A stretch of 64,000 nt of DNA from Paraburkholderia atlantica (GTDB lineage Bacteria > Pseudomonadota > Gammaproteobacteria > Burkholderiales > Burkholderiaceae): NCBI RefSeq assembly GCF_009362785.1, contig NZ_WHNQ01000031.1, positions 21,318 through 85,317 of the forward strand, given 5' to 3'. Numbering within the stretch: position 1 is the first letter of the stretch; the number at the start of each line of letters is the position of its first letter. The notes under the pieces were generated by a model. That model did no database searches and was not told the DNA's origin. It saw nothing but the letters and a program-made list of their open reading frames with translations. The translations under genes were made by a program, and so were the position numbers. Below are positions 8,324 through 16,566 of the stretch, one piece after another.

Positions 8324-9079
8324 ATGAGCAATCGATTGGCGGGAAAAGTGGCACTCGTGACGGGCGGAACGAGCGGCATCGGTTTGGCCACGGCAAAGGA
8401 ACTCGCTCTCGAGGGAGCAACGGTATACATCACGGGGCGCCGCCTGGCGGAGTTGGACGCTGCCTGCGCCAACATCGGACATGGAGTTCGCGGGATCAAG
8501 GGTGACGTCACATCGAACAGTGACCTCGACGCGTTGATCGAGACTCTTCGATCCGCAGAAGGTCGGATCGACGTCCTCTTCGCCAATGCCGGCGGCGGAA
8601 CGATGGCGCCACTCGGACAGATCACGGAGGAGCATTTCGACGACACGTTCAATCGCAACGTGCGCGCGCTGGTGTTCACTGTTCAAAAGTCGTTGCCGCT
8701 GATGAGCGCAGGGGCTTCCATCATTTTGACAGGCTCCACTGCGGGCTCGTCCGGCACGCAAGCGTTCAGCATTTATAGCGCATCGAAAGCTGCGGTACGC
8801 AACCTCGCGCGCAGTTGGGTACTTGATCTGAAAGAACGTGGAATTCGCGTGAACGTCGTGAGCCCCGGTGCGACGAAGACCATCGGACTGGCCGAACTGG
8901 CTGGCGACTCAAAGGAAGCCCAGGAAGGCTTGCTGACTTACCTCGCCTCGCTGATTCCGATGGGTCGCCTTGCGGATCCGTCGGAAATCGGCAAGGTGGT
9001 GGTCTTTCTCGCATCCGATGATTCGAGTTTCGTCAACGGTGCCGAGATCTTTGCCGACGGTGGTCAGGCGCAGGTGTGA
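8324..9079 (+). CDS. Short-chain dehydrogenase/reductase (second SDR)
   Basis: A 251-residue classical SDR. It has the cofactor loop 'TGGTSGIG', 'FANAGGGTMAPLGQITEEHF', 'YSASKAAVRNLARSW' with catalytic Tyr and Lys, and the end 'FADGGQAQV'. It is clearly a paralogue of the SDR at 995-1744; the N-terminal 45 residues and the C-terminal tails match almost position for position. The start follows a strong AAGGGAG site. It is followed after 118 bp by an exported hydrolase on the same strand. The substrate is unknown. Confidence 0.92.
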   Translation: MSNRLAGKVALVTGGTSGIGLATAKELALEGATVYITGRRLAELDAACANIGHGVRGIKGDVTSNSDLDALIETLRSAEGRIDVLFANAGGGTMAPLGQITEEHFDDTFNRNVRALVFTVQKSLPLMSAGASIILTGSTAGSSGTQAFSIYSASKAAVRNLARSWVLDLKERGIRVNVVSPGATKTIGLAELAGDSKEAQEGLLTYLASLIPMGRLADPSEIGKVVVFLASDDSSFVNGAEIFADGGQAQV

Positions 9080-9197
9080 TCTGAGCATTGGCAATGACAT
9101 ACGGCGCGAGTCTTTGCGTCCGAATTCGCTGGGTGGCCCTGCCGGCACCCAGATCACTCGCCGCCTTACAAAAAACAATTATCACCGGGAAAAGTAG

Positions 9198-10196
9198 ATG
9201 AACGATCAGTTTGACCAGCCATCGTTGGCGCGCCGTAAGGCTTTGCTGGCAGGCGCTGGCGCCGCCGTAGCGGCGGTTGGCGCGCCGTGCCTCGCTTCGG
9301 CGGAAGTGCATCAAGCCAGCGCGCACACTGCGGCACCTCATCAACATGGAATCGCTGACATGAACTACGTCACCACGAAGGACGGTACTCAGATCTTCTA
9401 CAAAGACTGGGGCCCAAAGGATGCACAACCCATCGTGTTCCATCACGGTTGGCCGCTGTCATCGGACGACTGGGATACGCAGATGCTGTTCTTCGTGCAG
9501 CACGGCTATCGTGTCGTCGCACATGACCGGCGCGGTCACGGCCGTTCGTCACAAGTGTCCGAAGGCCACGACATGGACCACTATGCCGCGGACGCCTTTG
9601 CGGTTGTCGAAGCGCTCAACCTTCGCAACGCAGTGCATATCGGCCATTCGACCGGGGGCGGCGAAGTCGCGCGTTACGTCGCAAAGCACGGACAGCCTTC
9701 GGGACGCGTGGCCAAGGCGGTGCTGGTCAGCGCCGTTACGCCGCTGATGGTCAAGACCCACTCGAACCCCGAAGGTCTGCCGCTGAGCGTGTTCGACGGA
9801 TTCCGCCAGGCGCTCGCGGCCAACCGCGCGCAATTCTTCGTCGATGTGCCGACCGGGCCTTTCTACGGCTTCAACCGTCCGGGCGCAACCGTACATCCGG
9901 GCGTGATCCAGAACTGGTGGCGTCAGGGAATGACGGGCAGTGCCAAGGCTCACTATGAGGGCATCAAGGCTTTCTCTGAAACAGACCAGACCGACGACCT
10001 CCGTGACATTACGGTGCCGACTTTGGTACTGCACGGTGAAGACGACCAAATCGTCCCGATCGCAGACTCGGCACGCAAGTCGATCAAGCTGCTTAAGAAC
10101 GGGACGCTCAAGACCTACCCCAGCTTTTCCCACGGCATGTTGACTGTCAATGCGGAAACGCTCAACGCAGATCTGCTGGCGTTTGTACGTGCCTGA
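9198..10196 (+). CDS. Exported alpha/beta hydrolase, cofactor-free haloperoxidase type
   Basis: A 332-residue protein. The N-terminal segment has adjacent arginines and a hydrophobic run ('LARRKALLAGAGAAVAAVG', then 'CLASA'), like a twin-arginine-type export signal. From residue 55 it is a standard non-heme chloroperoxidase/esterase: oxyanion region 'FHHGWPLSSDDWD', nucleophile elbow 'GHSTGG' (Ser 151), acid 'LHGEDDQIVP' and catalytic His in 'PSFSHGM'. The cytoplasmic relatives I know start near 'MNYVTTKDG', so the leader is an addition. These enzymes hydrolyse esters or perform perhydrolysis. The physiological substrate is unknown. Confidence 0.88.
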   Translation: MNDQFDQPSLARRKALLAGAGAAVAAVGAPCLASAEVHQASAHTAAPHQHGIADMNYVTTKDGTQIFYKDWGPKDAQPIVFHHGWPLSSDDWDTQMLFFVQHGYRVVAHDRRGHGRSSQVSEGHDMDHYAADAFAVVEALNLRNAVHIGHSTGGGEVARYVAKHGQPSGRVAKAVLVSAVTPLMVKTHSNPEGLPLSVFDGFRQALAANRAQFFVDVPTGPFYGFNRPGATVHPGVIQNWWRQGMTGSAKAHYEGIKAFSETDQTDDLRDITVPTLVLHGEDDQIVPIADSARKSIKLLKNGTLKTYPSFSHGMLTVNAETLNADLLAFVRA

Positions 10197-10725
10197 TTTG
10201 GGCCGTGCTTCGTTGATCGATCTCTGAGCAAACATTGCCGGTGGTGTTGGATAACACCGCCGGCTGAATGACTCATATTGTCGAGCGGCCGGTCCGAATG
10301 CTGATTGAGACTGCTGCGTCGTCCGCGTTCGCCGGGCACCGATGGGATCTTTGCGACGTGCATCTCGATACGCCGCTTCCATGTACGCCATAGAAATTCA
10401 ACCGTGCGACCTTGCGAGTATCTCGGCGAGAGCAGTCACAATCGAGTGCATCGAGGCGATCGGTCGATTCGGTGTTCGGTACGTTATCGCTCGCTCGACC
10501 TGTCCGTCGACACTTAGGCGTTGGACAGAAGTGCTGGAGCAGCAGAGGCGACCCTATAAGGTCGTCGATCCGATCTCGCATCGATGTGTTTCACGGAACT
10601 ATGCGGTTTGGTGATGAGGAGTGCGCAAGTCGTCGTCGCGCATCAATTCCTTAGCATCAGCGATACGGGCATCAAGGATACTTGGCAGGCGATGAGCGCG
10701 GCATCACCTGATGTCGCGATGAACG
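10197..10725. other. Stretch without a recognised gene
   Basis: This stretch lies between the hydrolase and the Tc-toxin remnant. Frames on both strands are short and show no family motif or ribosome site. It probably includes the unmarked boundary between ordinary chromosome and the degraded mobile region. I could not find a transposon end here that matches the one at 13192. Confidence 0.35.
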
Positions 10726-12118
10726 CTATCTTGACGGCTTCTGCGTACGGCGAAGCGGACGCTCACGGTGGAATCGTGGATGGCTGCACGTGGCCGACCT
10801 TTGCCCGACGCGATCGCCCGAACCCGACCCCAAAGGGACATCCGAGAAAAACTCAAAACGGACGTTCGCGGAGGATAACTCAGGACACGCGCCCTTCAGC
10901 AGCGATTCCACCTCGGCGTACACCAGGCCCGTGTGAGAATTGAAGACATCAAGCATCCGCATTGCAGTGGCAGCCACCGGCCCGGCCACACCCCAAATGG
11001 CAGGCTGATCAGCCACAGCGGCCGAGAAAATCAGGTTTCGCTCAGACGCGGAAATACTCAATGTCTCCCCTGCGATCACATCCACGCTCGGCACCCCGCC
11101 TACAGCCAGCGCGCGCATCAGATCCGCCCGTTCGACACCGGCGGCGCTAAGAAAGGCGCGTGTCTCCGCGTGGAAAAGATCAAACGGCAGACCGAACGCA
11201 GCTTTTCCCGCAGCTAGAGCTATGTAGGCATCGATGTTGACGTACTCGGGAGAGGCCGCGCGCTCTTCGGTGCTGCCATGAGTCTGGCGCAAGCGCCGCA
11301 ATTTCCAATTGGGCCCCGGACCATCGACCGCGACCGTGATTCCCTTGTCGCGCAGCATGAAGCGATTGACAGCATAGTTCGGTTGCGCAAAAACCGCATC
11401 ACGTCCGAAAAATAGGCCGCCGGTCCGTAGATCGACCGGCAATGCTCGCAATCACAGGCATCGGTGGAACCGAATAGCGACTTCAAATCCGGTTGGTCGG
11501 CGACAATACGATCGATTTGCTTGGAGAGCAGCTTGGCCGACGCTCCTTCCAACGACGCCGGCCAGTTCAAGGTGCGCAAGTTCGTCGCCACCATGACTGC
11601 GGCCAGGTTCTGGTTTGCAGCTGCCTCGAACGTCTTCGTCGCCTCGGCGGCGCTCGTGCTGGTACTACGGCGCGCGTCGGCGACAAAGCGACTTTTTCCC
11701 GCGGCGACGATTTCGGCCGAGGCGTTGTAACCCGACGTGATCAGGCCTTCGGTCTTGCGGTAGTCGCCGGTGAGCCGGAACATGCGCTGCAGTTTCTCGA
11801 TGTCCGATACAACTTCCGGCGCGACGCTCTTCAAATCGTATCCAGCCGCCTTCAGATATGGTTGCAGCTTATGTTGTCCCAATTCGAAATCGGGATGAGC
11901 GTCAAAGAAGGCCACCACCTTCTCATGCTTCGCCACTGCCTTGGGCTTTCGACGGGCAAGCTGCGCCGAGAACGCCGCGGTGGGGAACCGCTTTTCGAAC
12001 CGCCGGACGATCACGGAGGCCTGTCGCCGCGCCAGCTTGGGGTCTACAGCCTTGCCGCCCATGCGAACGTTGCCGCGTTCATCCTGCCGCGTTCGGAAAT
12101 GCCGGCTCACCGAGTAAG
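10726..12118 (-). pseudogene. Tc-toxin subunit A (TcA/VRP1-like) N-terminal fragment, frameshifted and truncated
   Basis: Two minus-strand frames join to give the start of a TcA-type insecticidal toxin. The first frame has 'HEKVVAFFDAHPDFELGQHK' and the family signature 'LFGSTDACDCEHCRSIYGPA' followed by 'AYFSDVMRFL'. The frame is lost near 11380. The second frame continues with 'YIALAAGKAAFGLPFDLFHA' and 'AGVERADLMRALA', again TcA-like, and decays after about 10830. Full TcA proteins exceed 2000 residues, so most of the gene is gone. The 5' side is fused to a tniQ remnant at about 12119. It is not expected to be functional. Confidence 0.72.
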
Positions 12119-12781
12119 TTTCTGGCGCATGCGACAAATACGCTATTCGGAGGAAACGCTGTGCGACTTGCGAATCACCTCGGGGTGGCCAGCACGGAAG
12201 TGTACAACTGGCGATCAGGGAGGGTAAACCCGAGCCTTCCTCGGCTAGTACTTATCGCTTACTGCTGCGGCTGTAGTGTGGCCGATGTCGTCCTCGGAAA
12301 CAGCGTGATGCTGAGGAAAGTATTTCGATCCCGCGGCCACAATCTGTTGGTAACGAGGCAACGTCGTGGGGCAGCCGCAACTCACGAAACACTACTTGCG
12401 GAGCTTGATTGGGTTTTCGAATCGGGATCGGCGCTAAACCTCTGTCAGGCTGCTCGGCTTCTCGACGTGAGCGAATCTTATTTGCGCAAGCTGGCGCCGG
12501 ATGTCGCAGAAAAGCTAGTGCAAAGGGGAAGGGAGACAAGGCGGAGAAAAAAAATTCAACGCGAAGAAGCTCGCTTTGAAGACTTCTGGCGATCGTTCCA
12601 ACAGCTACGCCTTGAGGATATCTATCCGGCTGAGGACAAGGTTAAAGCACGCATGTATCAGCGTACAGGGACGAAACTCGGTTACCTTGAAGGTACCAGG
12701 TTCCACAAGAAGGCACTCGTGTTAGCGGGAGACTTCGCCTCGATGGCGCCGCCGAGCTTGAGGACAACTGATCGAGACTAG
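12119..12781 (+). pseudogene. C-terminal fragment of a TniQ/TnsD-type protein
   Basis: From about 12119 the plus frame is plainly homologous to the C-terminal half of the intact TniQ at 43642-45057. 'FLAHATNTLFGGNAVRLANH' aligns with 'FMQHAVNTLCDGSGRRLARY', and 'AARLLDVSESYLRKLAPDVA' with 'ASRLLNTGYCSLRRLAPGFA'. Downstream, 'ARMYQRTGTKLGYLEGTRFH' aligns with 'ARLFQQSGIKPVFGFNKLHT'. The TniQ zinc-binding N-terminus is missing and is replaced upstream by the Tc-toxin remnant. It is a relic of an older, related transposon next to the intact one. Confidence 0.82.
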
Positions 12782-12879
12782 ACCGCGAAAACAGTGCAGG
12801 TTTTGGGCGGCACATATCCGCAAAAACAACCAATTCGTGTCGTGTCGACGTATCGCGTACTGCTGCGGCTATGGTGCGT
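12782..12879. other. Debris with a transposon-end-like motif
   Basis: Within this gap the motif CCAATTCGTGTCG occurs near 12831, matching the repeated motif found at the transposon ends. It is followed by about 28 bases (from 12850) that resemble the tniQ fragment around 12255 in the same orientation. It looks like a recombination scar between copies. Confidence 0.45.
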
Positions 12880-13053
12880 TGGATCTTCTCTCTGCGCCTG
12901 ATTTCTCTTCCCCTTTACACCAGCTTCGTCGCAAGATCAGGTGACAGCCTGGGCAAATAGTCTGCTTTCACGTCGAGAAGCCGAGCGGTGTGACAGAGGC
13001 TCAGCGCAGATCTCGATTCGAAAACGCTACCCAGTTCCGCAAGCACGCTCTAC
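12880..13053 (-). pseudogene. Inverted, diverged copy of a tniQ C-terminal segment
   Basis: Read on the minus strand, this segment aligns base by base with plus-strand bases from about 12400 to 12570 of the neighbouring tniQ fragment. Shared stretches include CTGCTCGGCTTCTCGACGTGA (one mismatch), TTTTCGAATCG and AAAGGGGAAG, by eye at roughly 75-80% identity. It carries frameshifts, so it cannot encode protein. It is a second tniQ relic placed head to head with the first. Confidence 0.7.
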
Positions 13054-13144
13054 GAGAGGGCCGCCGGGGAGCTCAGCACCATCCCCAAGTCTATACGCTT
13101 GTGCTACAGCAAACAATCGCGTCTCTTCCAAGGAATCCCCGCAA

Positions 13145-13192
13145 AAAACAATCAATTCGTGTCGTTTACGACATTAATTGATGAACTCCACA
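13145..13192 (+). repeat. Right end of the older (degraded) Tn7-like element
   Basis: The segment from AATCAATTCGTGTCG to TGAACTCCACA copies the right end of the intact element (45030-45072) with few changes, including the inward motif CAATTCGTGTCG, the terminal motif CGACATTAATTG and the final ...CCACA. Ten bases (CAGGC then AGGCG) separate it from the left end of the intact element. The frame through it encodes TINSCRLRH before a stop at 13177, as the end of the intact tniQ does. Its partner left end was not found in the window. Confidence 0.78.
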
Positions 13193-13197
13193 CAGGC

Positions 13198-13202
13198 AGG
13201 CG
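13198..13202. repeat. Target-site duplication AGGCG, left copy
   Basis: These five bases directly precede the left terminus TGTGGAGTTCAGC of the intact transposon. The same five bases directly follow its right terminus at 45073-45077. A 5-bp duplication is typical of Tn7-like and Mu-like DDE transposition. Confidence 0.85.
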
Positions 13203-13315
13203 TGTGGAGTTCAGCAATTAATGTCGCTGTTTTCCAACCAATTCTTGTCGTTTTAGGCTCCAAAACCGACCTCAGAAGAGGTGCAAAGTAGCCAAGGCCA
13301 AGCAATTCGTGTCGC
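13203..13315 (+). repeat. Left transposon end with three transposase-binding-like repeats
   Basis: The motif NCAATTNNTGTCG occurs three times in the same orientation: GCAATTAATGTCG in the terminal repeat (13214), CCAATTCTTGTCG (13238) and GCAATTCGTGTCG (13302). Tn7-like ends normally carry several TnsB-binding sites, so these are the natural candidates. Confidence 0.7.
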
Positions 13316-13360
13316 GTTGATACGCGGACGCTTAGAAAATCGATGGACTGGCCCTAACTC

Positions 13361-13558
13361 GAACACTGTCGGCTCGTGGCACTTGAGCCACGCGCTCGCA
13401 TAGACAACGAGGGCAAAGCTCGCCGCGTGACGTTCCGGAAAGCCATACTCCCCGAAGCCCTGGTATCTGCGCGAAAATCTGCTCGGCGAACTGCTGGTCA
13501 TAGCCGCGCTCGAGCATGCCGTTGACGATTTTCTCGTGATAGGCCTTACGTCTCCACG
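13361..13558 (-). pseudogene. dnaE2 (error-prone polymerase) fragment, frameshifted
   Basis: The minus frame contains 'YHEKIVNGMLERGYDQQFAE' and 'QIFAQIPG'. After a one-base frameshift near 13458 it continues with 'GFGEYGFPERHAASFALVVY' and 'ASAWLKCHEPTVF'. This is a highly conserved block of DnaE2/ImuC, the polymerase of the ImuA-ImuB-DnaE2 mutagenesis cassette. Only about 65 of more than 1000 residues remain, immediately inside the transposon's left end. It is a non-functional relic, perhaps of an earlier cargo gene. Confidence 0.75.
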
Positions 13559-13948
13559 CCGCCATCATGGCCGGCGCAGCTGGTCCGCTTCCCCAGCAGT
13601 GGAGCCGGCGGCCAACGTTGCGACCGGCATCACCTCACCGATCAGCTTCCGACGTGCGCTGCACTTCGTCAAAAGGATGCAGTTCAGCGGCTATGGGGGC
13701 GCCCGCCTGTTTGATTGTGAAAAACTGAACAACGGTCATTCGAATCTCCATTTTTGTCGAACCATCGCCAGCCAATCTAGTTGTCCCCGCTCTTGATCGA
13801 ACACGTGTCCGGCGCGGCCCGCGGGTCAGAGCCCTGCACATCAACGGTTTTAGCCACAACACTGTCGTGCTGTATACCAATACTATGTTTACGATACTCT
13901 TCGATTCTCTGTATGCCGCTCTAGCAAAGAGACTTTCGTGGAGGTGTC
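13559..13948. other. Gap between the dnaE2 relic and a lipoprotein gene
   Basis: No convincing gene is present. A minus frame (about 13635-13770, reading MEIRMTVVQFFTIKQAG...) has no recognisable family. The AT-rich part near 13870-13930 and the GGAGGTG ribosome site just before 13949 mark the promoter and leader of the next gene. Confidence 0.35.
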
Positions 13949-14554
13949 ATGCAAAAATTGAAAATTGCGCTGGCTACTATACTTTGGGGGCTGCTCATCG
14001 GCTGTTCTCAAAAGCCCATTGAAGATAAGACTGGACCTGAGATCGCGGCTCTTAACCAGCAGGTTGAGGAGTTAAACAAACAGCTCCAACTCATGCAGCA
14101 AATCCAGAATAAATTGCAAACTCGTCTCGGTACGCTCGAGTTCTGGCATGACGTCGAAAACGATAGCTCTGCTATGCTCGACCCTGCATCAAAGTCGTAT
14201 GGCGTGGCTAAAACCAATCTGGGGAACCTGCTAGTTTCCGTCGACAACATCACCCCTTACGGTGATGGCTATAAGCTCAGGTTGATGGTGGGGAATCCGA
14301 ACATGGTTACTTACGACGGCGCTAAGCTAAAGGTTCAATGGGCGGAGAAGCCACGATGGGGTGATGCTAGTTTCGATAGCACAAAGTGGAATGCTTCGAT
14401 CCAGTCAAAGGAAATCGACGTCGTTAATGAACTCCTACCGGGAGCTTGGAACCCGGTAGAAGTAGTGATTTCTCCCGCGACTGCAGCTCAGACGGGTTAC
14501 CTAACGCTTACGGCAACTCTGGACAAGTTAAGCCTACGTCGAACCAATCCTTGA
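13949..14554 (+). CDS. DUF3251-like (YajI-type) lipoprotein with coiled coil
   Basis: A 201-residue protein with a lipoprotein signal: hydrophobic core and lipobox 'LLIGC' at residues 15-19, followed by Ser. A short coiled coil comes next ('IAALNQQVEELNKQLQLMQQ'), then a beta-rich domain with 'LLVSVDNITPYGDGYKLRLM' and 'VGNPNMVTYDGAKLKVQW'. That pattern resembles DUF3251/YajI lipoproteins of enterobacteria; the function is unknown. The start follows a strong GGAGGTG site. It stands alone as cargo, and its codon use is more AT-rich than the chromosomal neighbours. Confidence 0.72.
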   Translation: MQKLKIALATILWGLLIGCSQKPIEDKTGPEIAALNQQVEELNKQLQLMQQIQNKLQTRLGTLEFWHDVENDSSAMLDPASKSYGVAKTNLGNLLVSVDNITPYGDGYKLRLMVGNPNMVTYDGAKLKVQWAEKPRWGDASFDSTKWNASIQSKEIDVVNELLPGAWNPVEVVISPATAAQTGYLTLTATLDKLSLRRTNP

Positions 14555-14718
14555 GGACAAACTCGATCTCGCCTCATCAGGCTAGGCGCGGTTTTGACAT
14601 GAGCGATATTGCCGACCATCACGCACCACCATCCTTCGCCGCTTGCGGGATGTGGACTTGCAGCGGACCCGCATTTCACAATACCCGGGGGCCATGAGTG
14701 ACACCGTGGAGTCCGATT

Positions 14719-15423
14719 CTATTCACGAGCCTTCTGCAGCGGCACTACACTCGCGTCCTCTGAGGAGCCAGACTCTGCAGTAGCATCTGCTCCCGTCGGG
14801 GGCGACGGAAGTGGAAGCACCGCAGGGCGTTCCATTTGTGTTCTCTCGATCCGTCTCTCGCCGGGAAGCTCCTCAACTTCCGAAGTATTGAACTCAGCAA
14901 GACGACGTGAGACGTAGCGGCGGAGCGCTTCTACCGAAGGAGCCTCCGCGACACCTCGTCGAATTTCAAAGACACCGTCTTCAGCCTCCGAAAGCAACAC
15001 GGTCAATGCAGCAACCCGCCGCCTAGCCCCGCGGTGTCTAAGATCGGGGCGAAACTGCTGATGCATCAATGACGATAGAAGTACGATTACGCCGAGCAAG
15101 CTAAGCATCGAATGATCCATTGCTTGCTGCACAAGCGACGTCGCTAGAACGCCGCCTATCACCACCGTCGCAAACACCAGTAGAGCGTTCGTTCCGCCGG
15201 CCCACCTAGCCATCGATTCATTTCGCTTGAGTGCCTCCTTAACCTCGTCCGTTCGCGTCTGCTCCTCTAGGTTCGCATTAGGGTCAGCGAGCGCCGGAGC
15301 CTTCCTTCTGAACGAGATCCAACTCGTAACTCCGGATGCAAGCAGCGCCGCAATGGCCGCAACGACCGAGACGACGAAGCCGACATCAGGGATTTTCGGC
15401 ACAAGCATTGCGATTGTATTCAT
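14719..15423 (-). CDS. Predicted membrane protein, unknown family
   Basis: A 234-residue protein. One N-terminal hydrophobic segment ('VGFVVSVVAAIAALLASGVT') is followed by a basic and charged linker ('RTDEVKEALKRNESMARWAG'). Two further membrane segments come next ('NALLVFATVVIGGVLATSLV' and 'MLSLLGVIVLLSSLMHQQF'), and the C-terminal half is soluble and ends Pro- and Ser-rich. The arrangement is reminiscent of small membrane sensors or effectors found near defence genes, but I do not recognise the family. The start is the ATG read from 15423. Confidence 0.6.
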   Translation of the reverse strand: MNTIAMLVPKIPDVGFVVSVVAAIAALLASGVTSWISFRRKAPALADPNANLEEQTRTDEVKEALKRNESMARWAGGTNALLVFATVVIGGVLATSLVQQAMDHSMLSLLGVIVLLSSLMHQQFRPDLRHRGARRRVAALTVLLSEAEDGVFEIRRGVAEAPSVEALRRYVSRRLAEFNTSEVEELPGERRIERTQMERPAVLPLPSPPTGADATAESGSSEDASVVPLQKARE

Positions 15424-15692
15424 GTCGACCTCTCCGTTGATCTAGCCGACTCGCGTCAAGACGCGATCCCGCCTGCGTTCCGCGCCTGACATGCGTGTTC
15501 AGGAAGCAGTTCTCGAAACGCTCCGCTAACGAAGCTCTATGTGCGCCTAGCATGGTCCCAATCAGCATAGTTCCGGAAATGAGGGTATGCATATATATTC
15601 CACCCTGATGACGTCGTCATCGAGTGCAACTCCATGCGCGCCGCGCGAAAGCCTCCCATGTGGCGGCTTCGGCGCGAGCAACCTGCCGTCGG

Positions 15693-15929
15693 CTAATTTA
15701 GTATGCAAGGGTCCGATCGCAGCGTGCTGGCAGGCTGCCGCTCGATAGTCTGCGCGATGACATCGTAGGCATCGTCTGCCCAGTTCTCCAGCTTCGCCAG
15801 CTCGTTGACGACGGCCAGCAATTCGCGCTGCCATTGCTTCAACTGCTCAGGCGCCGAAGACGGTCGCCATGGCAAAAACGGGCCGTCGGCATATAGCGCG
15901 CCGTCGAAGACAAGCGCCTCTACCTGCAT
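15693..15929 (-). CDS. Hypothetical 78-residue protein
   Basis: The frame reads MQVEALVFDGALYADGPFLP with a helical middle ('LKQWQRELLAVVNELAKLEN') and an acidic 'WADDAYDVIAQTIER' segment. The composition is protein-like, but no family is recognised and no strong ribosome site precedes the ATG. It lies directly next to a tract of GCTAA repeats (15935-16031). Confidence 0.4.
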   Translation of the reverse strand: MQVEALVFDGALYADGPFLPWRPSSAPEQLKQWQRELLAVVNELAKLENWADDAYDVIAQTIERQPASTLRSDPCILN

Positions 15930-15934
15930 GCGTT

Positions 15935-16031
15935 TGCTAACGCTAATGTTACTAGTCCTGCTAATGTTCGGTTTTGTCTCGCCGGACTTGCTAAAGCTAT
16001 TTTTGCTAACCTGCTAATGTTCGTCTCGCCG
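15935..16031. repeat. Tract of GCTAA/GCTAATGTT repeats
   Basis: The pentamer GCTAA occurs at least six times within about 90 bases. The larger unit GCTAATGTTCG followed within a few bases by GTCTCGCCG occurs twice (15960-15983 and 16013-16030). It is AT-rich in a GC-rich setting and lies just upstream of the minus-strand frame at 15693-15929. It could be an operator array, an iteron-like binding tract or a simple minisatellite. Confidence 0.55.
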
Positions 16032-16274
16032 CTGGCACGCGTTCGCAAGGCCGGTCGAGACGACCAGTTTAAGGTTGGGAAGATTCGCCCCTCCAGTCAT
16101 CCGCTCCGGGGTATGGACGGACATCCAAACGGCAGTTCCACCGCTGAGAGCGGACGCACGGTTCCTCAATGCGCTGCTTTTTGTCCTATGATGTGAACTA
16201 ACATCGAGTAAGGCATTACGAAAAGCGCCTCGAAGAACAGCGTCATCGGGGGTAACCCAGTTGCCGATCATCAT
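16014..16274 (-). CDS. Doubtful 86-residue frame
   Basis: The frame starts MMIGNWVTPDDAVLRGAFRN and contains 'SALSGGTAVWMSVHTPERMT'. Composition is plausible, but no family or ribosome site is seen and the 3' end runs into the GCTAA repeat tract. It may be a decayed gene. The remaining bases up to 16566 show nothing I can name. Confidence 0.25.
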   Translation of the reverse strand: MMIGNWVTPDDAVLRGAFRNALLDVSSHHRTKSSALRNRASALSGGTAVWMSVHTPERMTGGANLPNLKLVVSTGLANACQRRDEH

Positions 16275-16566
16275 TACAGTCGGGGTGCTTTCGCTTTGCA
16301 GGATTGCGATCGCTCGGACTTGCGCCTACACCTCGCGATGTATAAATAAAGACCGGCAGGGCGCCTGTGACGGCCCGCTCAGCAGCAATTCGTATGACCC
16401 GGATTCAACTGCGAACCCGTAAGGTCGAAACGGGAGCCCATATTCGCCCGACATGATTAACAACCCTAAGTGGCTGGAACTCCGCACAGGCCACCAAGGA
16501 TCGTGGTCTCACAGCAATCGGATCTGACCGGTACGTGAATTATTGAGAGGCATAGACACGAACTAC

